Assembly (NCBI GenBank): GCA_016838945.1
Contig: JADLKP010000001.1
Span: 1-64,000, forward strand
Length of the DNA stretch: 64,000 nucleotides
Origin: Methanobrevibacter sp.
GTDB lineage: Archaea; Methanobacteriota; Methanobacteria; Methanobacteriales; Methanobacteriaceae
Reading direction: 5' to 3'
Position numbers and translations under genes: made by a program. Positions 8,539 through 17,136 of this stretch are shown here, piece by piece; position 1 is the first letter of the stretch; every line of letters starts with the position of its first letter. A model generated the notes under the pieces. It made no database searches. It saw nothing but the letters and a program-made list of their open reading frames with translations, and was not told the DNA's origin.

Positions 8539-9879
8539 TTGAAAAGTCTAATGATGATGATACGTCAGGTCGGGGAATCTACCATTTCAATAGTTGTTAG
8601 CATAATTCTATTTTTATTCAATGGCATAAAGTTCATCGTTTCACTTCCTGCCAAATTGATTTCCCATATCAAGGAATTTTTAGCCGACACTGATGCTGTT
8701 TTGAAGGAAAGTCTCATTGCCCTTTCCATATGTGCTGTCGGTGACTTGTGTGCAGGTATCATTTTAGGAAATATGGAATTCTTTTTAAAGACCTATCCTG
8801 GCCTTATGGTAATCATTCCAGGAGCTATTGGCATGAGAGGAAACATCTTCGGATCTTTCGGTTCAAGATTAAGCACTCACCTTCACATCGGTACCTTGTC
8901 TCCGGAATTCAAAAGGTCAGAGATATTGGATGAGAACATTACTGCATCCCTTATCTTGACTATGGTGCTTTCCGTATTGCTTGCAGTGATTGCCAAGATA
9001 ATATGTATCATATTCAATTTCGAAAGCATAAGCCTTTATGACTTTGTAATGATATCATTTATCGCAGGTCTCTTTTCAACAATAATCATGCTTCCTATTA
9101 CAATGTTCATATCACTCAAGAGCTTTGAAGGCGGCTGGGACCCGGACAACATCACAACACCTTTCATTGCAGCGGTCGGTGACTTCTTTACCTTGCCTGC
9201 AATCATCTTAAGCGTGATGACAGTGAACCTAATAGGTTTCCATCCTATGGTCAAGATGATCCTGTTTGCGGTGATAATAATCATAACCCTTGCATCATTG
9301 ATTTCAGGATACACTTCAGACAATGAGGTGAGACATATCGTAAGGCAATCCACTCCTGTCCTTTTCTTCTGTTCCATATTGGGAACCCTTGCAGGTGGAA
9401 TATTAAACAATTCAATCAGCACATTGCTCAACAATCAGACATTGCTTACCCTTGTGCCATTGTTCTCCGGTGAAAGTGGTGGTTTGGTAAGCATCTTGGG
9501 AGCAAGATTATCATCCGCTCTCCACTCCGGTTTAATCGACCCTGTGCTCAGGCCTAAGAAGCACACCATGGAAAACTTCATAGCTATTGTGACCTTGGCT
9601 GTAGTGATGTATCCTTTGATTGGATTCTTGGCGGAATCCTCAACATTGGCCTTTGGAAATGTTGGTGTAGGATTCCCTCAATCATTGTCAATAAGCTTCC
9701 TTGCAGGTATGATATTGATATTGATCATGTTGCTTGTAGTCTTCTATATATCTACAATTTCATATAGAAGAGGATTTGACCCTGACAATATAGTCATTCC
9801 ACTGTCTACAAGCCTTACAGATTCCATATCCACATTGATCTTGATAGTGGTGTCTTTAGGTATTTTAAGCATGTTTTAA
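8539..9879 (+). CDS. MgtE/SLC41-type divalent cation transporter
   Basis: A polytopic membrane protein of about 446 residues with two homologous halves, as in SLC41-type MgtE transporters that move magnesium or other divalent cations. The signature PGAIGMRGNIFGSFGSRLST (half 1) is mirrored by SGESGGLVSILGARLSSALH (half 2). DPDN motifs (WDPDNITTP and FDPDNIVIP) occur at equivalent points in each half. The open frame can start at GTG 8530, but GGGAGGTGA at 8524-8532 sits about six bases before TTG 8539 and overlaps that GTG, so I chose the TTG. It pairs with the PhoU/TrkA-C gene upstream. Confidence 0.85.
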   Translation: MKSLMMMIRQVGESTISIVVSIILFLFNGIKFIVSLPAKLISHIKEFLADTDAVLKESLIALSICAVGDLCAGIILGNMEFFLKTYPGLMVIIPGAIGMRGNIFGSFGSRLSTHLHIGTLSPEFKRSEILDENITASLILTMVLSVLLAVIAKIICIIFNFESISLYDFVMISFIAGLFSTIIMLPITMFISLKSFEGGWDPDNITTPFIAAVGDFFTLPAIILSVMTVNLIGFHPMVKMILFAVIIIITLASLISGYTSDNEVRHIVRQSTPVLFFCSILGTLAGGILNNSISTLLNNQTLLTLVPLFSGESGGLVSILGARLSSALHSGLIDPVLRPKKHTMENFIAIVTLAVVMYPLIGFLAESSTLAFGNVGVGFPQSLSISFLAGMILILIMLLVVFYISTISYRRGFDPDNIVIPLSTSLTDSISTLILIVVSLGILSMF

Positions 9880-9896
9880 GTGATTGTAAAATCACT
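9879..9896 (+). terminator. Hairpin terminator after the MgtE-like gene
   Basis: AGTGATT pairs with AATCACT across a GTAA loop, starting in the stop codon, and is followed by T-rich sequence. It lies between convergent genes. Confidence 0.6.
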
Positions 9897-9987
9897 CAAT
9901 CTATTTTTTATCTATTTTTAATGGTGTTATTTTAATTTAAAAAAAGCTATTTTATCTTTTAACTACTTTTAAAAGTATAGCTAGAAA

Positions 9988-12273
9988 TTATTTCCCTTTC
10001 CATGACTTTTCCATTTCGGCCTTGAAGAATTTGTGTACATTTTCTGCACCGAATATCTCTTCATCCAATTCCCAATTGCTTGGATATAGTATAAACGGAT
10101 ATTGCTGGTTTCCTCCAGCTCCACCATGGTTTCCTATCAGTTCCTCAAATGCATAGACCTCATCATTCTCAACATCATATTCACTGTTTACGAGAATGTC
10201 TGGAACATGAGCAAACTGATCTGTTCTTCTTAACTTTTCAATGATGTGCTCGCCATACTTTTCATAGAATTTTTCACCTGTGCAATGGCCGGTTTCAAGG
10301 TAAAGCACACTATCTTTTGATAAGACAACAGTTTCATATATGCTGCTTTTCACCATGACAAAACCTATGCCGTCATGATGGGATAATGCCTTCAAGAGTC
10401 CAGGAAATGCATCTTCAATCTGTTCATATGTCATTCTATTGGACCAGTCTGTAAAATAGATCAAACCTAAATTTCCAGAGGAAAGCACCATCGCTTGGGC
10501 AGTCTCTTCGCTGACTGTAGTCTTGTTTGAAAACTTGATGTCAAGGTCCAAATCTGTTGAAATATTGTTCAACTTATCTGTGAATGACTCGTCACCATTG
10601 AAGAATCTGTTGTCTAACCTAAGTTTTTCCATATATTCGGAAACCTTTGAGCTGTCCCTTATGTTGGACAGCCTTTCCATTGGATGAATGTCTATCCTTT
10701 CCTTTGCATTGTCCACTTTGGTGTCTATTCTTTCTTTTGTGTTTTCTATTCTTTCCCTTGTATTGTCTACTTTGGTGTCTATTCTTTCTTTTGTGTTTTC
10801 TATTCTTTCCCTTGTATTGTCTACTTTGGTGTCTATTCTTTCTTTTGTATTGTCCACCTTTTCTTCAACATAATCACCCAAGGAATATTTCTTTCTGAAA
10901 TAATCGTCGTTGGAGTGCAATATGCTGTGTATGCTGATATTGTCAGGGAGCATTTCACTTACCAGGTCATTCAAGGTCATTCCATACTTTTGCTTGAAGG
11001 TGAATCCATTTGATTGGCCGTGATCTGAAAGTATGATGAGATTATATTTCCTTTGGGCCTTTTCGGTTGCCTTTTCGATTCTTCTGAATTGCTTGTCGAT
11101 TTGCCTCAGTGCATAGAATGCATCATAATCCTCCACTCCTGAGTGATGTGCTATCTCGTCATAGCCTATATATGTTGCATAGATTGCATTGTATTGGCCT
11201 GCAAATATGTCTCCAATTATTGTATATGTTGTGGCTTCCCTCATGCCCACATTTGTTCCTGCACGGGCCACATAGTATGCAATCCCTCTCCATTTGAGAC
11301 GAGGCTGGGTATTGTTGAAGAGTTGCCTTATTCTTGAAATCAATTCCATAAGCATGTCAAAAAGGAAGAGTATGACAATTCTGGTAACTACATAAGGCTT
11401 AGAATATAGATAGTACCAGCTGGTGGTTCCAATGCTTTTGGATTGTGTCAGGTTGCTGAAGGTCAGGATATGGTCCTCTGCATCTCCTGAAAACAGGTTG
11501 CTTCTGCTTGCTCCCTTATTTGAAAGGAGGCCTTTTCCATTTGATATTCTCCTTTCAATAATCTCTGAATTTTCCCTTCCGTTTGATGAGATTATTCTGT
11601 TGTCATTTTCCTTTTCAAGCCAGCGGAAGGCAGGTATATTGCTGTTGTTTCCATGAAGTATTCCTGCTTGGGATGAAGATGTCTGGCTTGAAAGATCTGT
11701 TTCCCATCTTGTGAGCTTATGGTCTCCCTTTTCAATCCATTTGGATAATGTCGGCATGTCCCCCCTGTCCAAGGCCTTTTTTAAGGTATTGTAGGATAGG
11801 CCATCTATTTCCAGAAAAATGAAGCCTTCCTTATCAGTATTATTCTTATAGATTACCTTCATTTCCTTTTCCAAAACGTTTTGATAATAGCTATTGTCAT
11901 CGTCGATATTCAGGACAAGTGATAGGAATGAAGATATGAGGCCGATGAGAAGAGGAATTGAAAATAGGGATATTCCCTCTATCTGAATCCCTGGAATGAA
12001 CAGGCTTATGAAATAGAGAAGGATTCCGTCAATGAGGAATGTTCCAAAACCCAGTGTTATGACAACGAATCTGAGTGAAAAATAGCCTATAAGAGGCCAT
12101 AATAAGGCGTTTATCAATGATAGGATGGCAATTACAAGAAAAGCGGTTTTCAGATTAGGTAATTCAATACCTCCAAGAACCTTAGTAAGGAAAAAGAAGA
12201 TAACCACTTCTAGAATGATGTATACAATGAATTTGATAAGCTCTTTCAAACTTTTCTGTATTGTACTTGCCAT
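9988..12273 (-). CDS. Phage-holin-4-type membrane domain fused to a type I phosphodiesterase (alkaline phosphatase superfamily)
   Basis: A 761-residue membrane enzyme. Residues about 10-115 form four hydrophobic segments of the holin superfamily 4 / DUF-type membrane domain. The rest is an alkaline-phosphatase-superfamily phosphodiesterase. Metal and nucleophile motifs are visible: FLEIDG, SSQTSSSQAGILHG (likely Thr nucleophile), YDEIAHHSG, SDHGQSNG and NHGGAGG. Between catalytic blocks, residues about 469-528 carry an 18-residue coiled-coil repeat (VDNTRERIENTKERIDTK) in about three copies, absent from the paralogue at 34162. Substrate is unknown; cell-surface polymer or lipid phosphate esters are plausible. 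It lies alone, transcribed away from the ABC operon. Confidence 0.82.
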   Translation of the reverse strand: MASTIQKSLKELIKFIVYIILEVVIFFFLTKVLGGIELPNLKTAFLVIAILSLINALLWPLIGYFSLRFVVITLGFGTFLIDGILLYFISLFIPGIQIEGISLFSIPLLIGLISSFLSLVLNIDDDNSYYQNVLEKEMKVIYKNNTDKEGFIFLEIDGLSYNTLKKALDRGDMPTLSKWIEKGDHKLTRWETDLSSQTSSSQAGILHGNNSNIPAFRWLEKENDNRIISSNGRENSEIIERRISNGKGLLSNKGASRSNLFSGDAEDHILTFSNLTQSKSIGTTSWYYLYSKPYVVTRIVILFLFDMLMELISRIRQLFNNTQPRLKWRGIAYYVARAGTNVGMREATTYTIIGDIFAGQYNAIYATYIGYDEIAHHSGVEDYDAFYALRQIDKQFRRIEKATEKAQRKYNLIILSDHGQSNGFTFKQKYGMTLNDLVSEMLPDNISIHSILHSNDDYFRKKYSLGDYVEEKVDNTKERIDTKVDNTRERIENTKERIDTKVDNTRERIENTKERIDTKVDNAKERIDIHPMERLSNIRDSSKVSEYMEKLRLDNRFFNGDESFTDKLNNISTDLDLDIKFSNKTTVSEETAQAMVLSSGNLGLIYFTDWSNRMTYEQIEDAFPGLLKALSHHDGIGFVMVKSSIYETVVLSKDSVLYLETGHCTGEKFYEKYGEHIIEKLRRTDQFAHVPDILVNSEYDVENDEVYAFEELIGNHGGAGGNQQYPFILYPSNWELDEEIFGAENVHKFFKAEMEKSWKGK
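10690..10866. repeat. 54-bp in-frame tandem repeat inside the phosphodiesterase gene
   Basis: The marker ACTTTGGTGTCTATTC recurs at 10715, 10769 and 10823, an exact 54-base period equal to 18 codons. It encodes the helical repeat described in the host gene. The period keeps the frame, so copy-number change would alter coiled-coil length without a frameshift. Confidence 0.85.
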
Positions 12274-12527
12274 GTTAAAACCCTTTTTATTTCAGTATTG
12301 TTAGTTAATCTTTTTTATTGCATTAATTAATTATTTGGCTCTTTTTGATAATATTTTTTTATAAATTTAAGCACTTATTCTGATTTAATTTTTGGCTATT
12401 ATGAATATCTTTTAAATATTAACTTATATAAGTTTTTATTTCCTTTTGTTCTATTAAAATATTTTTAGTTGATTTGATTAAGTTTATGCCAATGTCTTTA
12501 ATCAAATAGATATTCATCAAATTTGCA

Positions 12528-12553
12528 AAATATTTAGGTATACCTAAATATTT
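12528..12553. promoter_or_regulatory. Perfect 26-bp palindrome centred on TTTAGGTATACCTAAA
   Basis: Thirteen bases pair perfectly with the next thirteen around the centre 12540/12541. The core TTTAGGTATACCTAAA recurs in a second palindrome upstream of the adhesin at 39905. TTAGGT half-sites resemble operators of DtxR/MDR1-type metal regulators known from bacteria and archaea; that link is inference. The site lies between the divergent phosphodiesterase and ABC genes. Confidence 0.6.
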
Positions 12554-12647
12554 ATATAATTAAACATCCATATATACTAATTGAATATTGACTTTTTATT
12601 TTTTAGAATTGATGAATGAGCTATTTTACTCTTTATTTAGTTGTTAA

Positions 12648-12818
12648 GCATAAATTATTTTTATCAGTTCACTAAATCAAATAAATATGAGCATAAGTTA
12701 TTTTTATCAGTTCACTAAATCAAATAAATATGTGCATAAGTTATTTTTATCAGTTCACTAAATCAAATAAATATGTGCATAGTTATTTTTATCAGTTCAC
12801 TAAATCAAATAAATATGA
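12648..12818. repeat. Four tandem copies of a 43-bp repeat upstream of the ABC operon
   Basis: Units begin at 12648, 12691, 12734 and 12777. The first three are 43 bases and the last is 42. Each contains TTTTTATCAGTTCACTAAAT, and a partial fifth unit follows. Copies are nearly identical, so the array is young or under gene conversion. There are no unique spacers, so it is not CRISPR. Its position about 110 bases before the ABC gene suggests a regulatory or structural role. The rest of the 12274-12927 gap shows only AT-rich sequence and the palindrome. Confidence 0.9.
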
Positions 12819-12927
12819 GCATATTATTTTTTTGTTGTCTGATTATTGGAATCAAGGCAAATGCTTTTTAATTTATTTTAAACTTTAATCAATGGAAAAA
12901 TTCTTAAATTTAATCTGAGGGGAATGT

Positions 12928-13632
12928 ATGACAGCAATGATAGAATTTGAAAACGTATCTAGAATATATAAAAGCGGAGAACATGTGCTGAAGGCTTTGG
13001 ACAACTTGTCTCTCACAATCGACAAGGGGGAATTCGTCGTTATCTTAGGTCCTTCTGGTGCCGGAAAATCTACATTGCTGAATCTTCTTGGAGGATTGGA
13101 TAAGGCCACAAGCGGAAAGATCATCGTCGACGGCGAGAACATTGAGGGTTACGATGACGATGAGCTCACAAAGTATAGGGCCAAAAGCGTAGGCTTCATA
13201 TTTCAATTCTATAATCTCATTCCTAACCTCACCGCAAAGGAAAATGTCGAGCTGATGAAGGACATCACAGATGTGGATATAGACGGCGACAGGATTCTTG
13301 AGTCAGTTGGCCTAAGCGGCCATGGAAACCAGTTCCCTGCACAGCTCTCTGGTGGTGAACAGCAAAGGGTGTCAATTGCAAGGGCTTTGGCAAAGGAACC
13401 TGCAATGCTTTTGTGCGATGAGCCTACAGGTGCACTTGATTCAAATACAGGTGTATTGATCCTTTCATTGCTTCAGAGGATGTGCCATGAAAAGGAAACA
13501 ACAGTTGTCATTGTAACCCACAACACAAATCTTGCTGATGCAGCTGACAAGCTGATTAGAATCAAGAACGGTAAGATTGAGGAAGTAAGCATCAATGAAA
13601 ATCCTTTGGATGTAAATGAAATAGAATGGTAG
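12928..13632 (+). CDS. ABC transporter ATP-binding protein (LolD/MacB type)
   Basis: A 234-residue ATPase of the MacB/LolD class. Walker A is GPSGAGKST (about residue 41), the Q-loop region is FIFQFYNL, the signature is LSGGEQQRVSIARAL, Walker B is MLLCDEPTGALD, and the switch histidine is in IVTHN. This class powers FtsX-type permeases acting on lipoproteins, peptides or drugs rather than classic import. It lies 68 bases before the permease gene on the same strand, forming a two-gene operon. The ATG follows GAGGGGAATGT, a good ribosome binding site. GC content is higher than in the surrounding accessory genes, as in the host core. Confidence 0.92.
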   Translation: MTAMIEFENVSRIYKSGEHVLKALDNLSLTIDKGEFVVILGPSGAGKSTLLNLLGGLDKATSGKIIVDGENIEGYDDDELTKYRAKSVGFIFQFYNLIPNLTAKENVELMKDITDVDIDGDRILESVGLSGHGNQFPAQLSGGEQQRVSIARALAKEPAMLLCDEPTGALDSNTGVLILSLLQRMCHEKETTVVIVTHNTNLADAADKLIRIKNGKIEEVSINENPLDVNEIEW

Positions 13633-13700
13633 AAAAGCTGCTTTTGAAAAATTAATAAGATGTTGAAGGAATATTTTGTTTTTTTAAAAAAAGTGATAAT

Positions 13701-15995
13701 ATGAAAATGCTGTTTAGGAAGATGCTGCGTGACTTCAAGGATCATAAGGCCCAATTCATATCCATTTTTCTCATGGCTCTTATAGGGGTCTTCGCATTTA
13801 CAGGAATCAGCGGTGAAGTTGTAGGATTGGTTGACGTTTCAAGCCATTACTACGAGGACACAAACCTTGCTGACGGATGGGTCTATGGAGAGGATATAGA
13901 CAATGACATATTCAAAGACATCAAGGATATGGACCAAATCAAGGATGCTCATCGGGAGATGGTTGTTGATACGATTGCAAACTACTCTTCGGACCCGGAC
14001 ATAAGTCTCCATATTGTGGAGGGTCATCAGAACATATCCAAGTTTCATCTCTTCGAGGGCGAGGACTTTGACGAGAATGACAAGGAAGGAATCTGGATAG
14101 ACAAAAGGTTTGCTGACGGCCGCAATCTGGATGTTGGAGATAAGGTCACCTTGAAATTCGATGGAAAAAAGGTCTCCAAGACAATCAGAGGAACAATGTA
14201 TTCGCCGGAATATGTCTTTTATATTCAGGAAGGAAGCCTTCTGCCTGATTTCTCTCAAGTGGGCTTTGCATATATTCCATCAAAAGGGGCGAATTTTGAC
14301 ATTGAGTACAACACAATTGTTTTGGATGCATACGAGGATCTTGATGAAAAGGAATTCAAGGCTGATTTGGAAGAGACCTTAGGCCAAAAGGCTTACGTTC
14401 AGTATGTGGACCGTGACAATAATGTTGGCGTCAAGACCTTGCAGGACGAAATTGACCAGCATACAATGTTTTCAGGAATATTTCCTATTATATTTGTGCT
14501 TGTCTCCCTTTTGACCTTGGTTACAACCATGTCACGGGTGATTTCAGCTCAAAGGATTCAGATAGGCACATTGAAGGCAATGGGATATTCCAACAAGTCA
14601 ATAGTCCTTCACTATCTCTCATACGGATTTGTGTTATCATTGGCAGGTTCAATTTTAGGACTTATAATAGGGCCTCTGACAATTCCGTATCTCTTCTATC
14701 CGACAATGTCCTCAACATATTCACTTCCTAGCTGGGGACCTGCATGGGATGTAAGCTTCTTTGTCGTAGCTGCTCTGATTGTGATTTCTTCAGTATTGGT
14801 AAGCTACATTTCAGTCAAGGGAATCAGCGATGAGTATCCTGCAGAAACAATCAAGCCAAAGGCTCCGAAAATGGTTTCATCAGGATTCATTGAAAAAACA
14901 AAGATTTGGGAAAGATTCAGCTTCAATGAAAGATGGAACTATAGGGATGCAAAAAGGAACAAGACCCGAGCGATCATGAGCGTATTCGGCGTATTCGCTT
15001 GTGCACTTTTGGTGATGTCTGCATTTGGAATGAGCGACTCAATGAACGATGTTGAGGATTGGCAGTACAATCAGATATATAACTTCAATTCAAAGCTTTT
15101 CTTGGAAGAAAACATTACAGATGCACAGCTGGACCATGTATTGGCTGAAACCGACGGCGAAGGAATGATGGAAGAGGCCATAGAGCTGAAGTATAAGGGA
15201 AACAAGAAGACAGGAACCCTAACGGTGATGAACAAGTCAGAGTATTATAGGGTGACAGATGCCGATAGGAATAATATAAGCCTTGACCCTGATGGAATAG
15301 CCATTTCAGACAAGATGGCGGAAGTCTTAGGTCTCGAGGTTGGAGATAAGGTCAGATGGCATGTTGCAGGCAACCCTAAATGGATTGACTCTGAGATAAG
15401 CGAAACCTATTCAATTCCTTTCGGACAAGGAATGATAATGTCTCCTAAAGCCTTTGATAAGGAAGGTGGAGATGACTACAATTACAGCACAAATGTTGTT
15501 TTGACCAAAAAGAATGTAAATAAGAATTATACTGGAGTAAGCAGCATTACAACAAGGGATGATATCCAAAAGGGATGGAACACCATGACTGAAGCATTGG
15601 ACCTTATGGTCGGTGTCCTTACATCATTTGCGGTTGTTTTAGCTGTTGTGGTTCTCTATAATTTAGGACTATTGTCATTTACCGAAATTCAAAGAGAATT
15701 GGCCACATTGAAGGTGCTTGGATTCAATTCAAAAAGCCTAAGAAGGCTTTTGCTTACTCAAAACCTATGGTTCTCAACTATTGGATTCATTCTGGCCATT
15801 CCAGGAGCTTATGTCTTGATGGGAATTATGATGGGATCAACAGGTGATGAATATTTCTTCCCAATCAACATTTACTTGTGGAACTTTATTGCCAGTTTCC
15901 TAATCACCTTTGGATTGTCTGTTCTTGTCAATTTGGCATTTTCAAGAAAGATCAAAAGGGTGAATATGGTTGAGTCCTTGAAGAGCAATGAGTAG
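13701..15995 (+). CDS. ABC transporter permease, FtsX/MacB-like, two-domain
   Basis: A 764-residue membrane protein with the layout of large FtsX permeases: one N-terminal membrane helix (about 15-37), an extracytoplasmic domain to about 250, an FtsX module with three helices at about 255-375, a second start-like helix near 425 (IMSVFGVFACALLVMSAFG), a second outer domain, and a final FtsX module at about 640-755. The ISVKGISDEYPAETIKPKAPK linker separates the halves. It is the partner of the ATPase upstream. Substrate is unknown. It ends at a strong two-hairpin element. Start ATG follows AAAAAAGTGATAAT. Confidence 0.9.
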   Translation: MKMLFRKMLRDFKDHKAQFISIFLMALIGVFAFTGISGEVVGLVDVSSHYYEDTNLADGWVYGEDIDNDIFKDIKDMDQIKDAHREMVVDTIANYSSDPDISLHIVEGHQNISKFHLFEGEDFDENDKEGIWIDKRFADGRNLDVGDKVTLKFDGKKVSKTIRGTMYSPEYVFYIQEGSLLPDFSQVGFAYIPSKGANFDIEYNTIVLDAYEDLDEKEFKADLEETLGQKAYVQYVDRDNNVGVKTLQDEIDQHTMFSGIFPIIFVLVSLLTLVTTMSRVISAQRIQIGTLKAMGYSNKSIVLHYLSYGFVLSLAGSILGLIIGPLTIPYLFYPTMSSTYSLPSWGPAWDVSFFVVAALIVISSVLVSYISVKGISDEYPAETIKPKAPKMVSSGFIEKTKIWERFSFNERWNYRDAKRNKTRAIMSVFGVFACALLVMSAFGMSDSMNDVEDWQYNQIYNFNSKLFLEENITDAQLDHVLAETDGEGMMEEAIELKYKGNKKTGTLTVMNKSEYYRVTDADRNNISLDPDGIAISDKMAEVLGLEVGDKVRWHVAGNPKWIDSEISETYSIPFGQGMIMSPKAFDKEGGDDYNYSTNVVLTKKNVNKNYTGVSSITTRDDIQKGWNTMTEALDLMVGVLTSFAVVLAVVVLYNLGLLSFTEIQRELATLKVLGFNSKSLRRLLLTQNLWFSTIGFILAIPGAYVLMGIMMGSTGDEYFFPINIYLWNFIASFLITFGLSVLVNLAFSRKIKRVNMVESLKSNE

Positions 15996-15996
15996 T

Positions 15997-16070
15997 TCAA
16001 GCTTTTTTAAGGCCCGAAGGCCTTAAAAAACCTTGACCAAAAATAATTTTTTATAGGGAGTTTATCCCTA
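15997..16070 (+). terminator. Two-hairpin 3' element, copy 1 (after the ABC permease)
   Basis: Hairpin 1 (15997-16036) starts one base after the stop codon: TCAAG, an unpaired C, a 12-base stem TTTTTTAAGGCC, loop CGAA, the matching strand, an unpaired C and CTTGA. Then ACCAAAA leads to hairpin 2 (16054-16070, TAGGGA/TCCCTA) and T-runs. The same layout with different inner stem sequence occurs after the histone gene. Confidence 0.75.
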
Positions 16071-16312
16071 ACTATTTTTTTCTAATTTTTTAATTTCATT
16101 AGAGTTATACTCTTTTTTAGTTTTTTTAATTTCACTAGAGTTTACTATATAAAACTATATTTGTTAATATCACTTTATTTTTACTATATCATTATAATAT
16201 TTCTTTATTTTAGTTAAAACACGATTAAAATTTAGTTAAGTTTAAATATAACTTATTTTATAGTTTTAATTAACTAATAATAAATTTTAACAATTTTTAA
16301 AAAGGTGATTTT
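16071..16312. other. AT-rich gap with imperfect 43-bp tandem repeat
   Basis: Two imperfect copies of a unit with TTTTTTAATTTCAYTAGAGTT lie at about 16086-16150. The remainder is AT-rich and includes TTTAAATATAAC near 16240, a possible TATA element for the HEPN pair. No gene is seen. Confidence 0.4.
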
Positions 16313-16663
16313 TTGTCAATTAAAGAGAACATATTGAATGATAATAAGGGGTGTGTATTGAATAATTTCAAGTTGATTAATAAAGAGGAAATAATTGATT
16401 TCATTAAAAATCATAATGGATTGTTGGAACTGATAGAAAAAGCTTTTCCTTTAGTAAGGAAATATTTTCCTAACTATAGTTACTGTTTATTATATTCCAT
16501 AGATCCAGAGATTGTCAATCTAGAACATTTAATGCTTTTTATCAATGGCAATGAGGAGATTTATGATGAGGACAGTATGAAATTGCAAATGCTGGAACGG
16601 GAATTAAGAGATTTGAAAGTTTCTGATTCTAAGGTTAAACCTTTGCTTTTAGTGGATGTATGA
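16313..16663 (+). CDS. Putative antitoxin-like partner of a HEPN protein
   Basis: A 116-residue protein. Its central part (LVRKYFPNYSYCLLYSIDPEIVNLEHLMLFINGNEE, about residues 45-82) resembles small proteins often encoded directly before HEPN-domain genes in cyanobacteria and other prokaryotes, where a partner/antitoxin role is suspected. It lacks the GSxxRG motif of MNT nucleotidyltransferase antitoxins. The start is TTG at 16313, supported by AAAGGTGAT at 16301-16309. Its stop overlaps the ATG of the HEPN gene (ATGA), so the two are translationally coupled. The role is inferred from context and family memory. Confidence 0.55.
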   Translation: MSIKENILNDNKGCVLNNFKLINKEEIIDFIKNHNGLLELIEKAFPLVRKYFPNYSYCLLYSIDPEIVNLEHLMLFINGNEEIYDEDSMKLQMLERELRDLKVSDSKVKPLLLVDV

Positions 16664-17061
16664 TTATGAATTTATTTGATTGGAAAAAATTTTTTGGTGT
16701 TGGTGAATGTTTGAGAAATTTATCACAGGATGAAGAATATCAACGTTCTGCAGTTGGTCGTTATTATTATGCTGCATTTGGATTAGTTAAAAATTACTTT
16801 GAGAAAAATCATCATATGAAAGTTCCTTCTAATAATGGACATTCTTTTCTTATAAATAATTTAAAGAGATCAAATTTTGAGGAAGAGGAAAATTTGGGAA
16901 CTAATTTAGAAAAATTAAGAGAGTATAGGAATCATGCAGATTATAGAAATAAATTTAATTTATATAATGTTAAACGTGCTCGTAAAAAATATGAAACGAT
17001 TATAGAAATTTTAAGCACGTTAGAAAAAAATCCTTTATATTTAAAATTTAATGAAAAATAG
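16660..17061 (+). CDS. HEPN-domain protein, probable toxin-type RNase
   Basis: A 133-residue all-helical protein with the HEPN pattern: RSAVGRYYYAAFGLVKNYF in the first long helix pair, and the catalytic R-x4-H motif as REYRNH near residues 86-91, followed by ADYRNKF. HEPN proteins with this motif are metal-independent RNases in toxin-antitoxin and abortive-infection systems. It overlaps the upstream partner by four bases. The in-frame ATG at 16666 is an alternative start. AT content is higher than in neighbouring pyrB, suggesting accessory origin. Confidence 0.75.
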   Translation: MIMNLFDWKKFFGVGECLRNLSQDEEYQRSAVGRYYYAAFGLVKNYFEKNHHMKVPSNNGHSFLINNLKRSNFEEEENLGTNLEKLREYRNHADYRNKFNLYNVKRARKKYETIIEILSTLEKNPLYLKFNEK

Positions 17062-17136
17062 AGTCTTTTTTGTTTTTTTAATTTAATTTGAACTAAATTA
17101 GATTCAGATAAAAATAAGTAAAATAATAAAAGATAA

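Noticed and set aside
8517..8585. Alternative start ATGATGATG with an acidic 22-codon frame before the MgtE-like gene
   Set aside because: It is out of frame with the transporter and stops quickly. The GGGAGGTGA inside it serves TTG 8539.
10647..11013. Plus-strand frames rich in Phe, Cys and Leu
   Set aside because: They are antisense to the coiled-coil repeat of the phosphodiesterase gene.
12648..12818. Possible CRISPR array
   Set aside because: Units are directly abutted with no unique spacers, and no cas genes are present. The same holds for 36245-36354 and 18582-18694.
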